In this document: piece by piece, positions 25,479 to 35,231 of the stretch
Numbering within the stretch: position 1 is the stretch's first letter
Layout of the letters: every line of letters starts with the position of its first letter
From: Cymbidium sinense
Taxonomy: Eukaryota > Streptophyta > Magnoliopsida > Asparagales > Orchidaceae
Length of the DNA stretch: 64,000 bases
Assembly (NCBI GenBank): GCA_021442155.1
Contig: CM038214.1
Span: 317,161,001-317,225,000, forward strand
Direction of reading: 5' to 3'
Notes under the pieces: generated by a model
Told to the model about the DNA's origin: nothing
Database searches by the model: none
The model's input: only the letters and a program-made list of their open reading frames with translations
Program-made: the position numbers and the translations under genes

Positions 25479-25960
25479 AATGGGCAGAACCTTGACAATA
25501 GGAACATCATTGTCAACCAGGCTCCGTCTATATATCACGGTGGTGGAGAAGGCAGAGACAAATGTTATCGCAATGGTGGTGGGGTATCTAGAGGTGCTGA
25601 TGGATATGAAGGTGGTGGTCGAAATAGTGGAGATTAAGGAGGCTGGAGGAGTGATGAAGGTTACAACCATGGTGGTGGTGGAGGGAGAGATCAATAATAT
25701 GATGGTGAATCCTACTACTCGAAAGGCGAGGGTGTTCTGATGGGAGCTATAGAAACTAAGAACCAATCTGATCTATTGCTTATGGAATTGTGTCTATATA
25801 GTAGAGATAGTTCTATTTATCTAGGGGTTTTGATTTGCTCTATGGGTGCTCATTTTTTATCTTTGTTATTGCTTGTGTCTTAGAAAACTTGGGGTGCTAC
25901 TTGGTTGATGAAATCAAATAGAAGAAATGTTGAATCTAAATTTGTTCTCTATTAAAAAAA
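25479..25960 (+). pseudogene. GRP module 7 (Gln codon retained)
   Basis: Frame from 25479 reads NGQNLDNRNIIVNQAPS, with CAG at the position that is TAG elsewhere. The Gly-rich tail is eroded, with TAA near 25635 and near 25693, and a frameshift in the GGSDGNWRN end near 25731. The 3' UTR-like part ends at about 25953-25960 in an A-tail. Duplicate of module 4. Confidence 0.75.
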
Positions 25961-26282
25961 ATATTAAACCCTAAACCCTAAAATAAAACTTATGCCCTAA
26001 ACCTAAAACTTAAACCCTAAACTCTATACCCTAAAAACCCTAAGCCCTAAACACTTAACCATAAATCCTAAACCCTAAACTCTAAACCCTAAACCCTAAA
26101 CCCTAAACCCTAAACCCTAAAACCCTAAACCCTAAACCTATAAACCCTAAACTCTAAAATCAATAACCCTAAACCCTAAACTAGAAACCCTAAACCCTAA
26201 TCTCTAAACTAACCCTAAACCCTAAACCCTAAAGTAACCCTAAACCCTAAACTCTAAACTAACCCTATACCCTAAACCTTAA
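25961..26282. repeat. CCCTAAA block
   Basis: CCCTAAA heptamers with CCCTAAACTAACCCTAAA compound variants; equivalent to 18892-19184. Confidence 0.8.
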
Positions 26283-27889
26283 ACCCTGAATAAGGATGTT
26301 ATTAGCAGTAGATCTATAGAATTACCTAATCCTAATGTAGTTATGGTAGCTATAGAAAATGTCTTCAAGAGACTTACTCTTGAATATTAGAGATTTGAAT
26401 ACACTAAACCCTAACCCTAAATCATATTATAATGCCATATATTATAGTATGATGTAGCATCATATATTTGAGCATGTAGTGATGTGTTTTTGGATGTTAT
26501 ATGATGTTTTGAAATGTTTTAGTATATTATGGTATTGTGCCCTATAGTCTATATTAATATAAATCATAAAAATATTGATTTAATAAATCAGATGATGAAA
26601 TTTGTTAAATTTGAAGTGGGAATTAGGCTGTAGTACCAAAGTTATGCTACGCCACATGTAGTCTAAAAAGTAAGATTTTCTATTCAAAATAAATATTATA
26701 TTGTGTAGCATAGTATAGCATCATATATTGTAATATATTACTCTGTGCATCTTAAATTCTGTTAGTATTTTATAATCATGCAGTCAAGCCTACACTAGCA
26801 TTATTTGTAAAATTTTTGTTTTAGACCTTAAAATTATAGAATTTGGCCAAAGTCATAATAAGTAGAGCATGACATCTTAATAAATTGTTCCAATTTAAAA
26901 TATGTAAGTGATACTACTAAAATATATAGTTTTTTATTATTTTGACTAATTTTATTATTTTTTTATTTTATGCAATCCCTTATGATATGATATGCAATAT
27001 AATATAATATAATTTGTTATTGTGTATTATAATCTAGGATGCCATAACATAGTGTAGCTTCATGCATTATAACATACGATTGTGTATTACTACTTGTTGT
27101 TTAGCATATTATAGTTCATTATAGTATGATGTAGTAGAGTTTGTACTAGTATAATTCATAAAAATATTGATTTATTGTCTGAGATGATGAGATTTGGCTA
27201 AATTTAAGGCACACTTTAGAGAACATCATCGGGGGTGTGGTATGGTGTGTCTTTAATCAAAAGATTGGAATTTTGCATCCAAATTAAATGTTCATTTTCC
27301 AACCAAAATTTATAAATATTTTGCTCAAAGTGATTCATTTTAAGGTGTAATGTAAGATAATATATTATATGAAAGCATATTAAAATATAATGTACATAAC
27401 AATATAACTTCACATTTATATGAATGTGGTGGTTTGTTACTAAATGTTATTGTATATTTTAGTATGTTTTACTTTTGTTATAATACATTGGGTCAAAACT
27501 CACAAAAATGTTAATTTGTAGGTTGACATGGAAGAATTTGGCCAAATTCATGGCACACACCAAAGAACCAACACCAAAATTCTGCTATTTTGTACCATTT
27601 CTAATAGAAAAATAACCAAATACATCCAAAATGAAAAATATTCATATTTTGAAAATTTTTGTTATTTGTTCCTTTTAAGTGATTCTCAAGAAGTGTAATG
27701 TTAGACAATACATTATATTATATTATATTATAATATAACATCATATATTATAATATAATATAGTGTGTTAATTCACACTATAATATGTTTAGCATGATAT
27801 TTTATAGTTAGTTTGAGCTTGCACCATCACAAATCATAAAATGTTGATTACAATGTTAAGATGATGTAATTTGAATAAATACATTGTTA
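26283..27889. repeat. ~340-bp AT-rich satellite block, copy 2 (fullest)
   Basis: Starts AATAAGGATGTTATTAGCAG. The landmark TCATAAAAATATTGATTT with downstream GATGATGRAATTTGGCCAAA appears near 26565, 26807 (diverged), 27155, 27494 and 27830. The last spacings are about 348, 339 and 336 bp, so this is a short array of roughly five diverged ~340-bp monomers. Monomers share the pieces ATTCATGGCACAC, CCAAAATGAAC, AAGTGATTC and GCATCATATATTATAATAT. No plausible gene: the 66-codon minus frame at 27216-27413 lies inside a monomer and is not retained in the others. Confidence 0.75.
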
Positions 27890-29194
27890 GGCAAGTTGAA
27901 GTATTAAAGGTGTGCATAAGAGATGAAATAAGATTTGATGAGAATTCCATGTTAAGGAAATGGAGGGAGATCCACCAGGGGATCACACATGTATTGGACA
28001 TGACATGTGAGGGGTCTATGTCGAGGGCATAGAAGATGAAAATATGTTGCGGATAAGGTTTGAATTTGATTTGATTATATGATTTATGGAAAGAAGATCC
28101 ATTGGGGATAAGAATCTATAATCTACTAGGGATTAAGATTGAATCGACTTTAATTTGTTTTGCATTAATTGATGTGGAGGCACATCTGCTAGAGATATGC
28201 GCTTGAGTCCCCTAGGGATTTGGATTTGTGTTTGATTTCATTGATTTGTTTGGGGATGTATTTGTTGGGAATAAGAGTTTGGTTGGATTTCTTTGATTTA
28301 GACTCTACTGGGGGAGTTTGTTTAATTTGGCTCCACTAGGGAGATTGGTTTTGAATTTGATTTGTTTGCTTGACTTGTTTATATATGATTTGAGGCTCCA
28401 AGAAGGGTGTGATTTAACTCCATTGGGGAGAATTAGATTGAGTTTAATTTAATCTGAATTAATGTATGGACCCAATTGGTGTGCAATGGACCCACTAAGA
28501 AGGGGCTATATCAGCCTTTACCTACCTCAGGTTTACAAATCCAAATGGATAGTCTACTGACTATGAGGTAGAGCTAACCAACCTAAGGGGTTGCCTTTCG
28601 GTGTACAATTACTATGCTAGGAAGAAGGCATAGCAGACTTACATCTTTTGAAGTGAGGAACAACCACTAGGGTGACCTGTTACATGCACAACAAATCAAA
28701 CCTGACTTAGCGCGACTACTGAGGGAATGCCGTTGGGGACTTATATCAACTCAAAAGTAGTCAGGATTAATTTTATCTTAATTTCATGTTATTTGATATG
28801 GTCTGTTTGGTTTAGTTTAATTTTGAATTGAGGGCATATCCAATAGGATGTGAGCTCAGTCAAATTTAATAGAATTAATTTATGGATAATGTTGATGTGT
28901 GATGGACCCACAGAGAAGGGGAAATTTCGGACTTATCTACTTTAATTGAGAGTATTCTTAGGAAATTTCATTTCTTAAGATGTAATTTACTATTAAGGCT
29001 TACCTCCATTGGAAACGTAAGAACCTGGTTTAATATTAACCCTACTTTATTCATCCATGTAAAGTAGGGAAAAAATCTCAGGTACATTCGAAGACCCATC
29101 ATGCCTTAGGAGTCCTTACTACATGATTAGGTCCATTGTAGGGTGTTGTCTTTATCTTTCGAGATAGTACATCATACCTCAATGTTGTACCTGA
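27890..29194. other. Retrotransposon-associated noncoding DNA, shared with 52950-54060
   Basis: Distinct GGGGA- and TTTGATTTG-rich sequence. Examples are GGAGGGAGATCCACCAGG near 27963 and CAGGATTAATTTTATCTTAA near 28762. It matches 52950-54060 in order and content up to about 28940, where the two copies part. The segment 28450-28770 equals one unit of the ~400-bp tandem repeat seen at 53560-55330. 28940-29190 has no partner in the window. Because the equivalent region at 53-55 kb adjoins a Tat-type integrase, I infer it is element-derived, probably 3' noncoding sequence. Confidence 0.5.
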
Positions 29195-29492
29195 TCACCT
29201 CAAAAAGTACCCCCTATGATCTACGTGGTGTCCCCCTCCGCCACCCCCCCATACATCCAAAAATAAACACCACAATTCCCTCTCGCCTTGTTCATTGAAT
29301 CTTCTCAACATCATCCTTTCCTTTTGGAGTTTGGAGATGTCGATTCTCAAGTAGCCAAGGGTTCTTAGACTCATAATGTTGACTGATACACTTGGGTCAA
29401 CCAAAACTCTGGATAGCCTGTATCTGCCAACATCCACTATAATGTAAAGAGGCAGTTGTGTTCGGTCGTCCCTAGGAGTAAGTCTTTATCGT
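29195..29492 (-). pseudogene. Ty3/gypsy (Tat-type) aspartic protease fragment
   Basis: On the minus strand the segment reads TFNDKDLLLGTTEHN, then after a one-base frameshift PLYIIVDVGRYRLSRVLVDP, then SVNIMSLRTLGYLRIDISKL and MMLRRFNEQGE. This matches the start of the plant Ty3/gypsy protease domain, whose usual active-site context is VLVD followed by G/P-G-S-S-V-N-I. Here it is D-P-S-V-S, so the active site is altered. A G/C-run artefact (GGGGGGG) corrupts the 3' part at about 29235. The fragment stops abruptly where the satellite resumes at about 29493. It represents the protease part that is missing from the element at 55-60 kb. Confidence 0.65.
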
Positions 29493-31440
29493 TGAATGTA
29501 AAAAAATAAAAACCTAAACTTAAGCAATAAACAAAAAAAAAGTAAAACCTAAAAATAAATAAAGAATAAAACCTAAACCCCAAACTAAAACAAAACTAAA
29601 CCTAAAATAAAAATAAAATAAACTTAAACCTATCCTAAAATAAACTAAATTAAAATAAATAAAACTTAAACCTAAACTAAATAAAATAAAATAAACTAAA
29701 AATAAACTTAAACCTAAACAAAAAAATAAAACCTAAAAAGAAACCTAAAATTAAAACCTAAACCTAAACCTAAAAATAAAAAATAATACCTAAATCCAAA
29801 AAAATAAAATAAAAATAAATCTAAACTAAAAAAATAAACCTAAACCTAAACCTAAATAATAAATTAAAATAAAAAACTTAAACTAAAATAAAAAACCTAA
29901 AATAAATAATCTAAACTAAATAAAAATATAAATAAACCTAAATAAATAATAAATAAACTAAATAAACCTAAAACTACAACTTTCCTTAATTTAAAAAATA
30001 AAAAAATAAAAAAATAAAAAACAAAACTCTAACCCAAAACATTAATCCCTAAAACTAACCTTAAACCTTGAACTCTAAACCCTAAACCTACAACACACAA
30101 CCCTAAACCCTAAACTGTAAAACCCTAAAACCTAAACCGAAAACCCAAAACCTTAAACCCTAAACCCTAAACCCTAAAAATCCCTAAACCCTAAACCCTA
30201 AGCTCCAAGCCCTAACCTAAACCCTAAACCCTAAACCGTAAAACCCTAAACACTAAGCCCTAAACTAACCCTAAACCCTAATCTTTAAACCCTAAAACCC
30301 TTAAACCCTAAAGCCTAAACCCTAAACCTTAAAGCCTAAACCCTAAACTAACACTAAACACTAAGCTAACCCTAAACTTTAAACACTAAACACTAAAAAC
30401 CATAAAACCTAAAGCCTGAACACTAAACCCTGAACCCTAACCCTAAAACTCTAAACCATAAAACCCTAAACCATAAATCCTAAGCCCTAAACCCTAAACC
30501 CTAAAATCCTAAAAACCTAAACCTAAACTAAATAAAACCTAAAAATAAAATAAATAGAAAAACCTAAACCTAAATGAAAAAAAAATATAATAAAATAAAA
30601 ACGTAAACTAAATAAAACCTAAAAATCAAATAAATAGAAAAACTTAAACCTAAATGAAATAAAAAATAGAATAAAATAAAAACCTAAACTAAAACCTAAA
30701 CCTAAACCTAAAAATAAAATAAAATAAAATAAACTAATAAAAATAAATTAAAATAAAACAAAAAACCTAAGCTAAACTAAAAAAATAAAATAAATCTAAG
30801 AATAAAAAACCTAAATAAAATAAAAACTAAACATAAAATAAAAATAAAATAAACCTAAAATAAAATAAAATAAAAACAAAATAAAAACCAAAACCTAAAA
30901 ATAAAACATAAAAAATAAATAAAAAATAAAACCTAAACCCTAAACAAAAAGAAAAAATAAACTTAAAATAAAAATAAAGTAAAAAAAAATAAAATAAAGC
31001 TAAACCTAAACAAAAATAAATAAAGCCTAAACCTAAACCTAAAATAGACTAAACCTAAACCCTAAACTAAATAAAATAAAATAAACTAAAAATAAACATA
31101 AATCTAAACTAGAAATTAAAACCGAAAAGTAAACCTAAAATAAAAACATAAAACCTAAACCTAAAAAAATAAAATAAAAAACTAAACATAAACCTAAAAA
31201 TAAAAAATATAACAAAAACCTAAAAAATAAAATAAAAATAAAACTCAACTAAAAAATAAACCTAAACCTGAAGCTAAACCTAAACTTAAAAAATAAAATA
31301 AATTAGAAAATCTAAACTAAAGTAAATAAACTTAAAATAAATAAAGTAAACTAATTAAAAATAAAAAATAAACTTAAATAGAAATAAAAAATAAATTTAA
31401 CTAAAATGAATAAAAAAGTATAAAAAATAAATTAAGTAAA

Positions 31441-31490
31441 CAAAAGAAAAAATGTTGAATATGAATTTGTTCTCTGTTAATAAAAAAACA
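31441..31490 (+). pseudogene. GRP module relic: last ~45 bp of 3' UTR plus A-rich tail
   Basis: AAAGAAAAAATGTTGAATATGAATTTGTTCTCTGTTAATAAAAAAA corresponds to the very end of the GRP 3' UTR (AAGAAGAAATGTTGAATCTG and so on). The AT-rich satellite body runs directly into it, so the rest of the module is gone. Confidence 0.75.
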
Positions 31491-33384
31491 AAAATAAAAA
31501 CCCTAAATCCTAAACTAAAACTTGAACCTTAAAACTTAAACTTTATACCCTAAACACTAAACCCTAAAAACCATGAACTCTAAACCCTAAACCCTAAACC
31601 CTAAAATCCTAAACTTTAAACCCTAAACCCATAAGCATAAACCCTAAACCCTAAACCCTAAACACAAAAAAACCCTAAGCCCTAAGCCCTAAACTAACCC
31701 TAAACCTTAAGCCCTAAACCCTAAACCCTAAACCCTAAAAACCTAAAAGCCTAAACCTAAACTAAATAAACTAAAAATAAAATAAATAAAAAATATAAAC
31801 CATAATAAGATAAAAACATAAACTAAAACCTAAACCTAAACCTAAACATAAAAAAAATAATAATAAATAAAAACTAAACTAAACTAAAAAAGTAAAAAAC
31901 CTAAAAAAAATAAAAACTAAACCTAAAATAAAAAAAATTTAAAACTAAATGAAAACCTATGCCTAAATAAAAACCTAAAAATAAAACCTAAAAATAAATA
32001 AAAGATAAAACCTAAACCCTAAGCTAAAAAAAACCTAAACCTAGAATAAAAATAAAATAAACCTAAACCAAAACTAAAATAAACTACAGCAAATTTAATA
32101 AAACTTAAACCTAAACCTAAAAAATAAACTAAAATAAAAAATCTAAACTGAAGTAAATAAACCTAAAATAAATAAACTTAACTAAATTAAAATATAAATA
32201 ATCCAAAATAAAAAAATAAACTAAATTATATAAAAAATAAACTAAATAAACTTAAACCTGCCAATTTACTTAATTTAAAAAAATAAAAAATAAAAAAATA
32301 AAAAAACAAAACCCTAACCCTAAACACTAAACATTAAAACTAACCCTAAACCCAAAACTCTAAACCCTAAACCTACAACACTAAACCCTAAAACCATGAA
32401 ACCTAAACCCTAAACCTCGAACCCTAAACCCTAAATCCTAAAACCTTAAAACCCAAAACCCTGAGCCCTAAAACCTAAACCCTAAACCATAAACCTTAAA
32501 AAACCGTAAACCCTGAGCCACCCTAAACCCAAAACCTAAAACCCTAAACCTTGACTTGAACCCTAAACCCTAAACCCTAAACCCTAAACCCTAAAACCCT
32601 AAACAATAAAACTCTAAATCCTAAACACTAAACCCTAAAAATAGAAAAACCTAAACCTAAACTAAATACAACCTAAAAATAAAAAAATTTAAAAACCTAA
32701 ACCTAAATTAAATAATAAAATAAAATAAAATAAAAACCTAAACTAAAACATAAACCTAAAAACAAAAATAAAATAAACTAATAAAAATAAACAAAAAAAA
32801 TAAATTAAATCCTAAACTAAACTAAAAAAATAAAATAAACCATCGAATAAAAAACCTAAATAAAATAAAATCAAAACCTAAAATAAAATTAAAATAAGCC
32901 TAAAATAAACATAAAATATAATATAAAACTAAATAAAAAATAAAACCTAAACCGTGAACTAAAAGAACCCTAAACCTAAAATAAAAATAAAATAAACAAA
33001 ATAAATTAAACCTAAACCTAAAATAAACTAAACAAAACCCTAAACTAAATAAAATAAAATAAACTAAAAATAAACCTAAATGTAAACTAGAAAATAAAAC
33101 TTAAAATAAAAACCTAAAAGCCAAACCTAAAAAAATAAAATAAAAAATAAACTTAAAGCTAAAAAGAAAAAATATAACCTAAACCTTAAAAATAAAATAA
33201 AACTAAAACTCAACTAAAAAATAATCTTAAACCTAAACCTAAAAAATAAGCTGAAATAAAAAACTTAAGCTAAAATAAATAAACCTAAAATAAATAAACT
33301 AAACTAAATAAAAATTAAAATAAACATAAATAAAAATAAAAAATAGAATAAACTAAAAAAAATATAAAATAAATTAAATAAACA

Positions 33385-33432
33385 AAATGGAGAAATGTTA
33401 AATCCGAATTTGTTCTCTAGTAACAAAAAAAA
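33385..33432 (+). pseudogene. GRP module relic: 3' UTR end only
   Basis: GGAGAAATGTTAAATCCGAA and TTTGTTCTCTAGTAACAAAAA follow directly on the satellite body. Same breakpoint type as at 31441, about 1.94 kb further on. Confidence 0.72.
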
Positions 33433-34747
33433 CCAAAAACTCTAAACCCTAAACTAAAACTTGAACCCTAAACCTAAAACTTAAATCTTAAACCCTAAAC
33501 TCTAAACCTTAAAAACCCTAAACCCTAAACTCTAAACCCTAAACCCTAAACCCCAAAACCCTAAACCCTAAACCCTAAAGCCTAAAACCTAAACCCAAAA
33601 CCCAAAACCCTAAACCCTAAACTAACCCTAAACCATAAACCCTAAAAAGTTAAAAACCTAAACCTAAACTAAATAAAACCTAAAAATAAAATAAATAAAA
33701 AATCAAAACAAAATAAAATAAAATAATAAAAGAAAATAAAAACATAAACTAAAACTTAAACCTCGACCTAAACCTAAACCTAACTTAGAAAGAAAATAAA
33801 ATAAGAAATAAAAATTAAATTAAAATAAAATAAATAAAAACCTAAACTAAACTAAAAAAAATAAAATACCTAAATAAAATAAGAACAAAACCTAAAATAA
33901 ATCGAATTAAAAACTAAATAAAAACCTAAAGCTAAAAAAATGTAAAAATAAAACCTAAAATAAAAATAAAATAAAACCTATGCCCTAAACTAAAGAAAAA
34001 CCTAAACCTAAAATAAAATTAAAATAAACCAAAACCTAAACTAAAATAAACTAAACGAAAATAAATAAAACCTAAACCTTAGCCTAAAATAAACTAAACT
34101 TAAACCTAAAATAAATAAAATAAAATAAACTAAAAAGAAAATTAAACCTAAGCTAAAAAAAAAACCTAAAAACAAACCTAAAATAAAAACCTAAAAAAAT
34201 AAAAAATAAAACTTAAAAATAAGAAATAAAATCTAAGCCTAGAAAATAAATAAAAATAGAACTAAAAAATAAACCAAAACCTAAACCTAAATCTAAAAAA
34301 TAAACTAAAATAAAAAATAAACCTAAAATAAATAAACTAAACTAAATAAAAATAAAAAATAAACCTAAATTAAAATAGAAAATAAAATAAACTCAAATAA
34401 ACAAAAAAAACAACATAAATAAACCTAAACCTACCTGTTTACATAATATTTTTTTTAAAAAAAACCATAAACTCTAAATCCTAAGTCCTAAACCTTAAAC
34501 CCTAAACCTACAATCCTAAACCCTAAACCCTAAGCCATAAACCCAAAAAGACCCAGAACCCTAAACCTTAAACCCTTACCCTAAACCCTAAACACTAAAC
34601 CCTAAAAGCATACCCTAAAACCTAAACCTAAACCCTAAACCCTAACCCCTAAACTCTAAAGCCTAACCTTAAACCTAAACCTAAACTAACTAAAAAAATT
34701 AGAAAATAAACCTAAACCCTAAAACCTAATAAACCTAATCATTAAAA

Positions 34748-35026
34748 ATGGGCAACCTTGATGGCAATAACATCATCATCAACCAAGCTCAGTCTAGACC
34801 TGACGGTGGAGGCAAAGGCAGAGGTAGTGGTTATCGCAGTGATGGTGGGGGATGTGGAGGTGCTAGTGGATATGGAGGTGGTGGTCAAAGCAGTGATGGT
34901 TATGGAGGCGAGAGGAGCGATGGAGGTTACAGCTGTGGTGGTGGTGGAGGGAGAGATCAGGGATATGATGGTGGATCCCGCTACTCAAGAGGCCAGGGTA
35001 GTTATGATGGGAACTGGAGAAATTGA
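34748..35026 (+). CDS. GRP module 8: uninterrupted 92-codon truncated glycine-rich RNA-binding protein ORF
   Basis: This is the only module with an open frame through the whole fragment. A two-base deletion (AATGGGCAACC for AATGGGCAGAACC) places the ATG at 34748 in frame. The product starts MGNLDGNNIIINQAQSR (end of the RRM, beta-4), then has a Gly/Tyr/Ser/Arg-rich tail with GYGGGG and GGRDQGYDGGS blocks, ending SYDGNWRN and TGA. Family members are about 150-170 aa with a full RRM; here RNP1 and RNP2 are missing, so RNA binding as in the family is unlikely. The 3' UTR-like part runs to about 35231. Flanks are CCCTAAA repeats and no promoter is visible. It may simply be a pseudogene spared stops; it uses CAA where most copies have TAG. 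Confidence 0.5.
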   Translation: MGNLDGNNIIINQAQSRPDGGGKGRGSGYRSDGGGCGGASGYGGGGQSSDGYGGERSDGGYSCGGGGGRDQGYDGGSRYSRGQGSYDGNWRN

Positions 35027-35231
35027 AGAATGGACGATCCGATCAGCTTCTTATTTAATTGTGTCTTTATAGTAGAGACAGTTATAGTTATCTAGGGATT
35101 TTGATTTGCACTATGCATGCTCATTTTTGATATATGTCGTCACTTGTGTCTTAGAAAACATGGTGTGTTACTTGGTTAATGAAATTAAAAAGAAGAAATG
35201 TTGAATCTGAATTTCTTCTCTATGAAAAAAA
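35027..35231 (+). other. 3' UTR-like segment of GRP module 8
   Basis: About 205 bp after the stop, the conserved noncoding half of the module. It has the shared landmarks TTTATAGTAGAGACAGTT, TTATCTAGGGATTTTGATTT, GTCTTAGAAAACATGG, GATGAAATTAAAAAGAAG-like text and GAAATGTTGAATCTGAATTT, then an A-rich end. The same string of landmarks follows every other module, so the copies derive from a transcript-like 3' end rather than from coding sequence alone. Confidence 0.75.

Larger units (their letters stand above)
13550..27835. repeat. ~7.05 kb direct tandem duplication (13550-20600 / 20601-27835)
   Basis: Landmarks recur at 7.03-7.12 kb: boundary motifs 14027/21087, 15063/22138, 15729/22809 and 18037/25154; GRP modules 16165/23200, 16680/23713 and 18405/25479; start of the AT-rich block 19185/26283. 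The junction is visible near 20600. The text ...CACAAATCATAAAA switches directly to ATCTAAACTTAAAAAC, which matches the text at about 13550. In the second copy the same ...CACAAATCATAAAA (27830) continues into TGTTGATTACAATG instead. The two copies differ by scattered substitutions and indels, so the event is not recent. Confidence 0.85.
29493..34746. repeat. Satellite array with higher-order ~1.9 kb arrangement
   Basis: CCCTAAA blocks at about 30045-30520, 31495-31745, 32305-32645, 33430-33655 and 34465-34745. Boundary motifs at 29967, 32249 and 34421 alternate with two GRP-tail relics (31441, 33385), so one period holds two CCCTAAA blocks and two AT bodies. A short internal duplication of the body start lies at 30520-30690 (AACCTAAACTAAATAAAACC repeated). 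No genes seen. Confidence 0.8.

Noticed and set aside
27216..27413. 65-codon minus-strand frame in the AT-rich block
   Set aside because: Lies inside a 340-bp satellite monomer and is not preserved in the other copies.
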